Shown here in pieces: positions 11,524 through 23,211 of a stretch of 64,000 nucleotides of DNA. The stretch is taken from contig NC_081828.1 in the NCBI RefSeq assembly GCF_030867095.1, forward strand, positions 215,791,978 through 215,855,977. The letters are read 5' to 3'. The notes beneath the pieces were generated by a model, which ran no database searches, was not told the DNA's origin, and saw nothing but the letters and a program-made list of their open reading frames with translations. Numbering within the stretch: position 1 is the first letter of the stretch; the number at the start of each line of letters is the position of its first letter. The stretch is from Alligator mississippiensis. Lineage: Eukaryota > Chordata > Crocodylia > Alligatoridae. A program made the position numbers and the translations under genes.

Positions 11524-12619
11524 CCTGAGGAGCAACACAGAGCTTACAAGCTACACAGGCAAAGGAAACACTCTTAGCTTGGTTGTACAGATGAAGAGCA
11601 GAGGCATTGCAAGAGAGATACCCTGGATCAACAAGGAAGTTCATGGCAGAGACTGGAACGGAGCTGAAAGATGAGGTTCCTTCGTTATACTTTTGCCAGA
11701 AGGCTAGTCCCAGCTCAGCTGGGCCCTGACCAGCAAAATCAGAGTGTGTCAGACCTGTCCTATGGAAACAAAGCTATAGGTTTCTTCTGGGATAATTATC
11801 TGCCTCTAGAATTGGTTCCCATGGTGCTTGCTGCTTTGGGTTTGCAAGTAAATAAGGCTTCCCACAACATTCCCTATAATTTGTATAAATACAGACTCAT
11901 CGCTGGGAATATCTTGGGAGCACCACGGTAAGGTTAATTGCAAAGGCACTTGAGTAGGTTTTAATGGTGACCACTCTACATGCAGCTTCTTTCTGTACTG
12001 GTTTGGGCATATTGTTCCATATTTTCTCCAGTCTCCTTACCAAAGCATTTGTCCTGAATGGCTAATACTCTTCTTCATCTCCAACCCCTCACTTCTCTTT
12101 TTATGAAAAAGAGCCAGCCTTCTTAAGTTGACCTTTTCTATGTAAGACTATTAGATTATATGTTTATTGGAGCAAATGATGGGTTACAAAATGGTTCCTC
12201 TGTGCACAAGTGAGTTAAAATGCCAAGCAAATCAGCTAAGGCAGGTGGAAGGTAATGGACTGCTGCAACAAATGTGCCAGCCAGCATCTGTGTCTTTAAT
12301 ACGTATGGAAACCAGGTTTACACTGAGGTAGCAAAAAGCTGGAGGCATTGTACATTCACTGCACACAGGCAAATCCTGTTATAGTCTCTGCAATCTATTA
12401 TGTGCACTCACATTCACTGCTTATCTTCATATAAATAAATCCCTTCCTCATCTCCACCTTTCTTATACTTTCCCGTGGGCCATGGCACAGGTCTTGGCAC
12501 TTACGATACACAAAACACCATATCAGACACAGAAAGACTGGCATCTCACGACCCTGACAACCCCTGAAGTGAGGTCTATGGCAATAAATAACTGCCAATT
12601 TAGCCTTAGTTTTCCTGGA
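11524..12619. other. Unassigned sequence
   Basis: No gene or repeat recognised. An 86-codon open frame at 11671-11931 has no family resemblance and no convincing splice context. Confidence 0.4.
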
Positions 12620-13028
12620 GGTGTCTACACATGTATTTACACGTGCCTAAACTTAACGTGCCTTTGCTTAAGATGCATGAAGGTGATTTAGGTGCATATC
12701 TATACATGGATGCAATAATGCACATTAAGGCACATTAAATTCAGGTGCAATTAACTAAGTCTCATTAGCGCATGTGCAGACATGATAATGTGCATTAATG
12801 TAGTGCCTATCCATTGATTCACACTGCATTATTGTGCATTAGTGCATCTACACATGTGCAACTGTGACTTGGCAATTCACGCCTAAATTTGGTACCACTT
12901 TAGGCTCACATAGACTTAAATCACCATTTTTAAGGTGCATTAAGGGTGAGTACATGTAGACATGCACCCTTAATGTGCCTTAAAAATGCCGTTTTTAGGT
13001 ACTTAAAAGAGATATGTGTTGACGCACC
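12620..13028. mobile_element. Nonautonomous DNA transposon, apparently with a nested element
   Basis: Imperfect inverted ends 'ggtgtctacacatg' and 'tgtgttgacgcacc'. Inside, 12692-12862 is itself bounded by related inverted words ('ggtgcatatctatacatg', 'tgcatctacacatgtgcaac'). Repeated 'gcacattaaggcacattaa' words link it to the element at 11.0-11.5 kb. Confidence 0.6.
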
Positions 13029-13848
13029 CTGTGAGATGGAAACCAGAGCCACAAAAAGCCTCTGGGACAAACTTATTTCTTTATACCATGTGCTCCACTA
13101 ATGAACATTGATTGGTAACAATTAGGTCCTGACTGGATTCAACCCAGTGACCTAGATAGGAGCTAAGCCTCCCAAGAAACCCAACAGCCACCATCTTTGG
13201 CTCAATGAGCTCTCCATCATTTATACACATGTGCCCTGCTCTTGTTACAGGGTCCTGAGCTGCAAGCAAACCTTGAAATTTGAGAGGCGCATCCTATTTC
13301 CTTGTATACACCCAAATGACACATGCACAGCCACCTAGCTGTAGTTCTTGGCTCTTACACACTCTCTGGGGGTCAGCCCCTGTATGTACAAGCCAACACA
13401 CAGCTACTGAGCATGGGGAGTGGAGCTGTACTTGAGCCAGACAGTGGCCTGAGCAAAGAGCATGGGCCAGGAAGTGAGCAAGGCTGGTGAGCAAGAATGA
13501 GTAAGGGTGTGCTTACTGCACTGCTCCAGCCAAGATGCCTCCTAAACCCAGAGCAGTATCTCCACATCCACATGGTGCCTCCAAGCAGGCCAGTTAGCAT
13601 GGAGAGCAGTAATTACCACTGGTTCCAGATTAAAAGCACCTGGGAACACTGCTGCTGGATGTGGGGAATTGCCATACAGACCTGGCCTATGGGAAGTGCT
13701 CTTGAAAGCCCTTGGGAACCTCAGTCCTATGACTTCAATGGAATTTAGACCCCTAAGGCTTGTCTACACCATGGTGCATCCTGGGAGCGGGGGGAGAAGG
13801 GAAGCCCCATGCCCCGCCCACCCAAAAGGCAGGAAGTCAACTAGCGTC
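13029..13848. other. Unassigned sequence
   Basis: No exon recognised. 13751-13848 ('aaggcttgtctacaccatgg') looks like the start of a hAT-type element cut off by the CR1 that follows. Confidence 0.4.
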
Positions 13849-15410
13849 AAAGGATCCCAGCAAGATAAATGTCCATGTGTATCTTGAAAGTGTCCAGAGT
13901 AGGTGCTTGCACCACCTCTGAGGGAAGTTTGTTCCAGGCCTTGGGGACTCGGACAGTAAAGATGTTTTTCCTTATGTCCAGCCTAAAATGGTCTTGAAGG
14001 AGTTTGTGATCAGTGGACCTTGTCATCCCCTGGGGTGCTCTGGTGAACACGTGTTCCCCCAGATCCTGATGCACACCCCTGATGTACTTGTAGGCTGCCA
14101 CCAAGTCACCCCCGAGTCTGTGCTTCTCCATGCTAAAGAGTCCCATAACTCGTAGACTCTCATCCTAAGGCCTGTTCTTTTGCCCTTTGATCACGTGCAT
14201 GGCTCTCCTCTGTACTCTCTCAAACTTCTCCACATCCTTCCTAAATTGTGGGGCCCAGAACTGGACGCAGTACTCCAGCTGCGCCCTCACCAAGGCCGAG
14301 TACAATGGGGCGATGACATCTTGGGTCTTGCTCAAGATGTATCAGTAGATGCAAGCCAGAGTTTTGTTCACTTTGCTGGCTTCAGTATCGCACTGGTGGC
14401 TCATGTTCATCATGACCTCCAAATCTCTTCTGGTCATGGTGCTAGTGAGTGTAGCATTGCCGAGCCTGTAAGTGTGATGTGGGTTTTTATTCCTGAGATG
14501 GCGCACCTTGTGTTTATCCATATTGAATGCCATCAGGTTTTCATCCACCCACCTTGCAAGCCTAGTGAAGTCAGCCTGGATCACCAGCCTATCCTCAAGA
14601 GTGGACACTCTTCCCCAAAGTTTGGTGTCGTCAGAGAACTTGGCCAATCCACTTCTCCCACTAGTGTCCAGGTTGTTTTGAAGACATTAAAGAGTACAGG
14701 TCTGAGAACGGAGCCCCAGGGGACACCACTGGTCACCAAGTGCCATGTTGATTTGGTTCTGTCGACTACCACTCTCTGGGTCCAACCTCAGAGCCGGTTC
14801 CCCAGCCATCGGTCTGGAGTGTAGTCGAGGCCACAGTTGCCCGATTTTTCTATGAGGACATCATGGGACACCAGGTCAAAGGCTTTTTTAAAGTCCAAAT
14901 ATATGACATCAACCTCTTCCCTTTTGTCCAGGTGATAGGTCACCTGGTCATAGAAGGAGATGAGATTGGTCAAGCAAGACCTACCTGCAACAAACCCATG
15001 CTGGCTGTCCCTCTGAATGTTGCCTTCTGTTAGCCTGTCAAGAATGGTTTCTTTATATAATTTTTTTTCCAAAATCTTCCCAGGGATTGAGATCAAACTG
15101 ATTGGCCTGTAGTTTCCTGAGTCTTCTTTTCTCCCTTTCTTGAAGATGGGCACCACATTGACTCTCTTCCAATCTTCAGGTACTTTGGACGAGTGCCACG
15201 AATTCTCGAATATCCTTCCGAGTGGCTGCGTTATGATGTCCGCCAGTTACTTTAGCACTCATCAGCGCAACCTATCTGGACCAGCTGACTTAAGGAGGAC
15301 CAGCCTCTCAAGATGCTGCCTCACAAGATCCCTGCCAATGGTGGGCATATATTCATCTCTACCCTGGTTAACCTGCATCATGTTGGGCAGGGTGGTCCCT
15401 TTGGACTAGT
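13849..15410 (-). repeat. CR1 LINE with reverse transcriptase core, 5' truncated
   Basis: Longest CR1 in the window. Reading minus-strand from high to low coordinates: KSAGPDRL-type entry near 15.28 kb, VPIFKKGRKEDSGNYRPISL and KQ-less LISIPGKILEKK (15156-15060), motif A VIYLDFKKAFD (about 14.9 kb), a GVPWGSVLRPVLFN stretch (14.7 kb), catalytic FSDDTKLWG (about 14.63 kb; most CR1s have FADD), then RLDIRKNIFTVRVPKAWNKL to near the ORF2 end at 13.85 kb. Frame shifts and substitutions split it into four open pieces. The endonuclease domain is missing. Confidence 0.92.
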
Positions 15411-15556
15411 TGTGTTTAAGACCCAGCTAGACAAAGCCTTGACTGGGATGATGTAGTTGGGGTGGGTCCTGCTTTGAGCAGGGGGTTGAACTAGATGTGA
15501 CCTCCAGAGGTCCCTTCCTACCTTCATTTTCTATGATTGTGTGATTCTATGATCAT
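15411..15556 (+). repeat. CR1 LINE 3' tail, opposite orientation to its neighbour
   Basis: Contains 'gacccagctagacaaagcc', 'gggatgatgtagttgggg' and ends 'tgattgtgtgattctatga'. It starts where the minus-strand CR1 ends, so the two meet head to head. Confidence 0.85.
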
Positions 15557-17415
15557 AGGCCTTCAGATTTTCAATGAAACATTGTTCGTTGAAAGCACCC
15601 TCCTCTCCACTACAAAGCTGCTAGTTCCCACTGGTAGCAGGGCACCACATGCCTGCAAACACATCACTGTGTTGAAATATCAATATAAGAAGAGAGAAGA
15701 AAGACCTGTCCATTTTCTCTCCTTTGGGAGCACAAGAGCTTTTTGCAGTCCCTTTTTATGCCTGGTGACTGGAAAATGAGGATGTGTCATGATTTGCACA
15801 TTAGAAAGAAACCCCTAGTAGGAGCCCAATTCAGAGTTCATTCTGGTTAATGGGAAGACATTGATTTGGGTGGACTTGGTATGGGACTATACTCGGCTCA
15901 GGGTGTCTGGGGCCCCAGCTGACCATGCGAACCGAAGAGCCCCAGGGGAAGAAGGTGGAAAGCTGGGACAGGCGGTCCAAGGCTGGGCTGTACGGATGTA
16001 TAAATATAACCCCAGACTCAGCCTATGTTTGCAATTTCATTGCAAAGGGACAGAGCTGCTCCTCAGGGAACCTCAGCCCTCTAACACATGTTGCCATGTT
16101 GCAGTCGTAAAGCCTAGGAATGGCTTTCCTTGACAAGAGCTTTCCTGTGAGCTCTGAAATGGCCTCTTAGGTTTCCAAGCCTGGATTTAGTGGTTTGAGG
16201 GTAAATATATAAATGCTGGGTAGTTCCTCCCCCCCCCCCCCCCCATATCTTTAACCATGATGTCAAAATAGGGGAAAATATGTTGGAAAAGGTAATTTTA
16301 AGAAACCGCTAGTAATGTATGTGCCCCTCCCCCTCTTTCACCAAGCTGCTACAGCTGTGCAGACCAAAGCACACCTTTTTCCATAAATACTCTCATCTCC
16401 AGACCTCAGCCTTGCAAGCCTTCAGCCAAGGGGGATATAGCTGAGGCTGGAAGAGGAGCAAATAACATGTTTCAAATGGACATGGGAGTGGGTGGACTTG
16501 GCCGTCTGCCCGCTGGATCGGTGGAGAAGGGAGGGCACAGAGTTCTCATCAGTGTAGGACAGTAAATTCTGGGTCTCCCAGACCCCAGGCTGAGTGTTGA
16601 AACATATTCCCTCCCTTTGCACAACACTTTACTCCAGCAATTAAAAAATAAAAAATAAAAAAAATCACATTTTTTGCATAGGGCTTAGTTAGCTAGCCTC
16701 GTCTTCCACTCAGCTGGAAACACAAGGGACAGAGATATGCCCGGCAGCTGAGTTACATGAATATGCTTGGAGGTGAAGCTGGATTACTGCCAAAGAAAAT
16801 AAAAGGACTCAGCAAATGTGCATAACAGTGATATATGCAGATTTACAATCAGCTTCCAATGGCCACCCAGGCTGCACTTTTGACCTGCTGGCCAACGGCC
16901 CCCTTCCCACCTTACCATGAAAGCCCTCCTCCTATGCAATCAGTTTAAGGAAACAGGCTCAGTCGGAGAAGGTCAGGGCTCATTTGAATCCGGGTCTATA
17001 AAATGCCTGGTTGTTTGTCTTACAGTTAAAAATTAAATCGCCAATCTCTGACACCTCTGAATGGGTTCTTGCTATTGGCAAAAGTTGCCCTTTTTATAGC
17101 TCATCCTGAAAAAAAAACATACACAAAATACTTTTAGCCCCCAGCTAGTGCTAAAAAAAAACTAGGAGAGTTATTTTTGGTGAAGAGCCAAATGGGCCTG
17201 GAAAAATGCAGTTTTTTTTCTAGACGCAGGGATGTTTCAGAAGCCAGCAAACAAAGGGGGAAAGAATTGGGGGCAGAGGGTATATGGGAATCCCGGGACA
17301 ATTGGTAGCAACTGGGAGCAGAAAAACTCTCACGTTGGCATAATTTCACAGCTGCCGGCATGATGAAAAAAATTGTCACATCCTATGGCATGCGAACCCT
17401 GCCATGTGCCTAGAC
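15557..17415. other. Unassigned intergenic sequence
   Basis: Includes a C run at 16229-16244 and A-rich 16643-16662. No exon or element recognised. 16740-17060 contains AT-rich words but no clear signal. Confidence 0.45.
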
Positions 17416-17704
17416 CAGTGGTCCTCAACCTTTTCAGACTCAAGGTCCCCCTGAGAAAATTCCAGCTCTCAGCTTTCACTTGCTTGTTGCCCACAGAAAA
17501 GTATTCTGTTGCAAAGAACTCAGCAAGCCCACGACAGGGCAGAATGCCTTGGAGAGTAGGGATTTCCATTTGAAATCTCCAGGTGTATCTTGTGAGTCGT
17601 GGATCCATGTTTCCACACTTAGAAGTGCTAATATTGTGCAGTATTTCATAGCACCCGTAAAAGGATCTCATGGATCCCCATGGTGCCATGGCACCCTACT
17701 AAAT
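17416..17704 (+). mobile_element. hAT-type element fragment
   Basis: Opens 'cagtggtcctcaacctttt', the classical hAT/Charlie end, and later reads 'tggtgccatggcaccctac'. The opposite terminus was not found, so it is probably truncated. Confidence 0.45.
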
Positions 17705-18120
17705 CACATGTGTCTGAGCTAGGTTTAAATCCAAGATGCATTCACATATCTGACTGCAGCATACACTTGCAGCCTGCTGAATAAGGGCTCGACGCAAAGT
17801 GGACATTGTAGTATATGGCAAATTCCATTATTTTGACTTCATTCCTTCCTTCCTCCATTTGAAATAAAGCAAAACCTAAAGAAAAATATTGGCATTTCCA
17901 ACAGAACAAAATCCGAGGGAAAATTATTTCAGAGTGCCCCAAAAATCTCATGTAGATACAATTCAAAGGGGTTTTGATCCTGTGGTTTAAAAAAATGAAA
18001 TCACTGTGTTTTGAAATAAACAATGATTACATTTCACACCGAAAATATCCAAACACTTTGTCCAAAGAGCATGCTTTAATTCATTTTTTCCCTAAATGGC
18101 ATTGCATCAAAATCCATAAA

Positions 18121-18121
18121 T

Positions 18122-18152
<31 letters not shown>

Positions 18153-18173
18153 TTTTCATCAAGACATATTTGT

Positions 18174-18220
<47 letters not shown>

Positions 18221-18293
18221 AAATTATATATATATTACAACTGAATTATATACAATATATATATACAACTGTATTATATACAATATTATATAT

Positions 18294-18339
<46 letters not shown>

Positions 18340-18365
18340 AAATTATAGATAGATCGATAGATGGA

Positions 18366-18400
<35 letters not shown>

Positions 18401-18425
18401 CTATCGATCTATCTATAATTTTTTC
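18121..18425. repeat. CA/TA microsatellite cluster with perfect stem
   Basis: CA run at 18122-18150, TA runs at 18178-18216, 18304-18334 and 18369-18396. The last TA run is the loop of a perfect inverted repeat whose 24-bp arms are 18339-18362 and 18399-18422 ('gatagatcgatagat' core). Confidence 0.95.
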
Positions 18426-18529
18426 GTAAATGAAAAATATGTCTAGATGAAAAAGTTCCAGCCAGCCCTGTGGCTAAGAGCTTATGGAAACCTAGCTATT
18501 TATTTGGTGAGGATCAGCATTTTTTTAAC

Positions 18530-18634
18530 ATGCCAATTGTATTGGATTCATAAGTTTGTCCAAGTCTGTACCAGCCGTGCAGTTGGTCCAATAAAAGATA
18601 TGACCCACGACAATACTTGCCTCTTGCAATTTTT
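18530..18634 (+). repeat. Penelope-type 3' tail
   Basis: Contains 'cagttggtccaataaaagat' and 'atgacccac', the dispersed tail found at several places in the window. Assignment to Penelope-like elements is by recall of family 3' ends. Confidence 0.5.
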
Positions 18635-18675
18635 AACAAATTTCAAAATTAAAAGAACAAAACATCAAATCACTC

Positions 18676-19085
18676 ATAGAATCATAGAAAATGAAGGTAG
18701 GAAGGGAGCTCAGGAGGTCACATCTAGTCCAACTCCTTGCTCTAAGCAGGACCAGCCCCAACTACATCTTCCCAGCCAAGGCTTTGTCTAGCCGGGTCTC
18801 AGAAACCTCCAAGGATGGAGACCCCACCGCCTGTCTGCATAGCCTGTTCCAGTACTTTACTCCCCTTCTCTTAAGAAAGTTTTTCCTAATATCCAACCTC
18901 CACTTCCCTTGCTGCAGCCTGCTCCCATTGCTCCTTGTCCTGTCATCTGCCCCCACTGAGACCAGCCCAGTTTCATCCTCTTTGCAACCCCCTGCAGGGA
19001 GGTGAAGGCTGCTATTCAATCCCCCTCAGTCTTCTCTTCTGCAGACTAAATAAGCCCAGGTTCCTCAGATTTCCAGATCTTTTCT
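18676..19085 (-). repeat. CR1 LINE 3' region
   Basis: Plus strand starts 'atagaatcatagaaaatg' and 'ggaggtcacatctagtccaa'. On the minus strand the protein remnants are [20 protein letters not shown] and LDKALAGKM. 5' truncated. Confidence 0.9.
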
Positions 19086-20134
19086 TTTTCTCTTCTGAAT
19101 CCCTCCCTTTTTTGGCCACCTATACATCAGATTAAAATCTCTCACATTTAACAATGTCGTCATGTTTCAAATTTGGAAAAAATGGGAGAGAGTTTCCCAA
19201 TTGCTTCCTTTTTTATGTGACAAGCTCTATGATGTTGATGCCTAAATGGCTATCATATGCTACATTATTTTGAAGGTTGCCCTGGCTATTTGCCCTGCAC
19301 GTTAACACTGTCACTCTACATAAATTCAAAGAACAAACTCACGAACTTCTGGGTGTTCAGCATCTTGCCTCCAGAAGTTTCCAGGACTGTGTAGAGAAGA
19401 CAAAGAGGGGGAGATGAATACCCATGAGTCTTGGAGGAAAAGTGGCACCAATTTGAAGTCTGGTTTCTTCTCAGTTGCAAGGACCAGAGCAAAGTCAACT
19501 CCCACCTTTCACATCCAATAAGATATAGTAATAACAATGGTAACAAAATCACAAATCCCATCTTGTGCTGCAAGAGGGGAGAGCATGAGTGCCTCCTGAT
19601 TTTGGGGGGGGCACCCACAGAAGCCTCCAAGGGCAGTGGCCCTGTCAGGGGGGGCATTGGCCCCTTCAAGGGGGGCAAGTGTACCCTCATGCACCCCCTA
19701 CCAGTCACCTATGGGAGAGAGTCTGGTGCTTAGGGTAGTGTGTGGCCAGGATAAATGAAATTACAGCTAGCCTGTGCAGAACAGGGGCCAAAGGCCATGG
19801 TTTTACCCATTTCTCTAGGACAAGGACTTGGCAACCTCCAGCCCATGTGCCAGATCCACATTCACCTCCCTCCTACTCCCTCCTTCCACCCCCCAGCAGC
19901 TGCTCCCCACCTTAGGCCACGTCAAAGGAAACCAATGGGTTACACAGTGCCTGGTTCCACATGCAACCGGAGCGATATCTGCTCATGTTTGGTCATTATT
20001 ATTTCTGTTTGTGCTTGAAAAGACCATGGCTCCTTTATGTTCAGCATGGCATAATTCAAAGTCCAATCAAGTCAATGGAAAGACTTTGGCTGACTTCATT
20101 CGGCTTTGGATCAGGTTTCTGTTGCATGATGAGA
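19086..20134. other. Mostly unassigned; possible hAT fragment
   Basis: 19815-19930 ('acttggcaacctccagccca', 'tgtgccagatccac') resembles hAT-type sequence such as 31390-31450. 20055-20110 has 'caagtcaatggaaagact', a word of old sauropsid DNA transposons. No exon seen. Confidence 0.35.
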
Positions 20135-20290
20135 GACAGAGACTCGTCCTCAAACAGCTCAGAGTCTAATGACAGGAGAGAGGAATTATCCATCCCCTGG
20201 GGGAAACTGAGGCACAAAGCAATCAAGTGAGATGCCCAAGATCAGCCAGGAAGCCTGTGCCAGAGCTAAAGACTGACCCCACACCTCAAG
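20135..20290 (-). repeat. MIR-type SINE fragment
   Basis: Contains 'gggggaaactgaggcacaaa' and 'gagatgcccaagatcagcc', the reverse complement of the MIR core and 3' region. Old and diverged. Confidence 0.6.
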
Positions 20291-21835
20291 ATTGTCCCAA
20301 GGTGATCCAATATCTCAGCCACAAAACAACAGTTATTAACAATAGCAGAGTCAAGTTAGTCATTCCCGGAGACCCAATCCTGCAGCACTGGAAGCACAAT
20401 GTAGTGATCACCAGGTTCAAGAAATACAGGCCTACCATGAACAAGAAGAACTAACATCCAACTTTAGTTGTGGAGCAGTAGGCAACCTCTGCAGCCCCTT
20501 TGTCTATCTCTCTAACTAGCTAGCTTGCTGCTCCCTAACCAAGGGACCATCTCCCAACTCCCTCATTCTTCTGTTAGGGAACCTCTCTACATTACAACTT
20601 CTCCCACTACACACAGAATAGAGAGGGTCCCTACAGAGCACAAGGTATTTTGAGTGAGCTGAACCCACTTGGCCTCTCTGTTTGCAGACCACTGCAGCAT
20701 TAGATGTCCAGGGTGATATTCAGCCCTCCACGGGAGGCCAGCTCAGCTCCAAAGAAGTTTTACTGACCTCCCACTTCATTCCTGTCCCCAGGGGGGAGTT
20801 TTACACTACGCCGCTCTGTATCTGCACCTTTCCAGAGGGGCTGATTCAGCCCAGGAGACTTCCACCCTGAACTGTTTTGCCTGCCCTCCTCCCCATGTCG
20901 CTGGTGCCCGAGGGTTTCTGTGGGCAGAGAATTATTTGCTGAGTGAAAAGAGAGACCAAGGGCTCTGGCGGGTGGTGAGACCCTCCAAGACTGCAGGGGA
21001 GGAAAAAAACATTCATCCACCCTTAGGAAAATATTTAGCTTGTCTGATCTTTCCAAGCTCCACATCCCTTTTCGGAGGGGAGCAATGTGTGTAGGGGGTA
21101 GTGGCTTGCTTAGATGCATTGTAAATCAGTCAAAGGCACAAGCTGTGACTGCCTCAGCAGGAGGGGAAGAGAGGGAGGAAATAAACTCTCTGAGGAACAA
21201 CCCTGACCAGTGCGGCCCAGTCAGCCTATGTTTAATGGCGGCAGTGGAAGGGGTAGGCGTGGAGGTGCAGCCGGGAGCTGTTTTTTCTGGCAGTCCCTTC
21301 CTGTCACAAGACCCCTTCTGTCTCCTCCGGGCTTCCTTTTTCATACAGCGGCAGATTCGGACTTGACGTCCTCCCCGCCCAGGAAAACAATCTCGATTTC
21401 TGTTGAGAAACGGAGGAAGAGAGCCGAAAAACGCGCCGTTCCCACAGCAAAACCCACCTCCCCAGAGAGCTCTGCCCAAAACAGTTCCCTGGCATGGAGT
21501 GGCTTTCAAATAGAAAGGGCTTGCAAAGCCACGTTAGAGACCCTAAATGCCCTCCTCTCCCTGTTACACACATCCGCCATTGAAAACGAGCTTTCAAAAT
21601 CCACCTGCCATTACAGCCAGCGTTTCCTTTTCCTCTGAGATCACCCAAGGCAAGACCTCTCTGCTTCCCAGCCCGACTGCAAATGGGGACCAGAGCTGGA
21701 GCTCTTGCCAGGCTCAAACTCTGTGACTGCTCTGTAGCCTGTGCTCAGCCACCTTCCAGACATCACACTTGGCTCAAGCTGTGCCTCATCCCTCAGCCAC
21801 ATATCCCTTTATGCGTAGATGCCATGTAGCCAAAC
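20291..21835. other. Non-repetitive block; CpG-containing part at 21.2-21.65 kb
   Basis: No exon identified. 21230-21640 has more CpG than its surroundings ('ttgacgtcctccccgccc', 'aaaaacgcgccgttccc') and is open in several frames on both strands, which speaks for composition. A regulatory element is possible but not shown. Confidence 0.4.
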
Positions 21836-22070
21836 ACACACATGCAAGTGCCTTGCCAAGCACACGTGCCACCAAGAGAAGTGTGTTTGTATGAATGCAC
21901 CCACACGTGGGTACGAATGCACACATGCAACACCCCCCCCCCAACGCACAGGGGTACAAGATGGGTAGACACGGAGACAGGCAAAGCCACATGTGCACCT
22001 ACACTCATGTTCATATCTAATCATATACCCAGCTGACTCACACATGCACACATGTGGTTTGGGAGTTTCA
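21836..22070. repeat. CA-rich low-complexity tract
   Basis: Degenerate 'cacaca/cacatgca' sequence, including a C run at 21932-21941. Open frames on both strands here are artefacts of the repeat. Confidence 0.75.
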
Positions 22071-22933
22071 ATAGGGTGTGCGGATGGTTTTGCCAAGACT
22101 AGGAAGTCAGCAGCTCTGGGCTTGCTCCTGTGCTCAAGGTCAAGCCAATTGCCAAATTTGGGGTCAGGAAGGAATATTTCCCTAAAATAAGACTGTTATA
22201 AGTTTGTAGAGGGGAGGTTTAAGGCTCCTTTGTCATTGCATGATCTTTTCCTGGGTCTGCTTGAGCATGTATTAGCCGATTATTTCCATCATTGCAATGG
22301 TAAGCCATTGACAGGGCCCTTATCTCCCCTGCTTTTACCTATAGCAGGTGGTGGCGTGTTATTGGTGTTGGTCCCTGTAGTTGTGGGCAAGGGTTTGAAG
22401 TGGTGATTTCTTGAGGTCCTTGTGACCCCAGGAGAAAGGACTCGACAGCCCCAGAAGCTCTTTCCAGTTCTGTGTTGCTCTTTCTAGGTGCGGTGCATCT
22501 ACAGCACCCAATAAACGAGGTTTTGAGTAGGAAGGGGGATCCTGAGAGGGGAACAGAGTACGTCTCCCAAGGAGCTGGGAGTACATGCAACCCCAGCTTT
22601 CAAGCCAACCAACAGGAAATGATGAGCATCTTGTCTCCACAAGCTGACTTGCAAGGATGTACCCCATCACAGTTAGGGACAGTAGCCTACTACTGCAGCC
22701 AGCTACCGGAGCTACTCTTTCACTCACATGGCAGAGGTGTGTGCTGGCTGCTAGAGCCCCCACTACAAACCTAGCTGATCATTTGTCAAAGCAGGGTGAG
22801 GGTGAGGGTGTCTGTAAACTGATTTCCCATATCTCCATCTCCAGGAGTAAAGCAGCTCTTGAGACCCTATCCACTGCTCTCCCCACCGGCTTTTCTCTCC
22901 AGTCCTTCCTAATCTTGAGCACATGCTAATTGT
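22071..22933. other. Unassigned sequence
   Basis: I see no convincing exon or repeat. 22795-22810 has a short 'gtgagg' repeat. Confidence 0.4.
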
Positions 22934-23211
22934 GGCCGTGTCTACATGAGACACTTACTGCTGAGTAGCTCATTACTATTGCGCAGCAGCTCATTACTAC
23001 TGCAAGTTGTGTCGCGGGGCACAAACCATGACACGACACTAGTGCACAGTAGTAATGAGCTACTGCGCAGTTACCATCACCACAAAGCCTTGCAGGGACA
23101 CTACTATGCAGTAATACTGGTTACTGCACAGTTATTTGGTACTTGGGTATGCAAGGCCTAAGTGACTGCTTGGTAACAACAGCATAGTCCCCATCTAGTG
23201 TAGATGCGGCC
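22934..23211. mobile_element. MITE of the 'ctactgtgcagtag' family, copy 1
   Basis: Ends 'ggccgtgtctacatgagac' and '...gtgtagatgcggcc' are inverted repeats. The interior carries repeated 'agtagtaatgagctactgcg' and 'gcagctcattactactgc' words on both strands. Same family as copies at 39.4, 42.9 and 48.7 kb. Confidence 0.8.

Noticed and set aside
21210-21638. 142-codon open frame on the plus strand
   Set aside because: Both strands are open across the same GC-leaning region and no protein family or splice structure is recognised.
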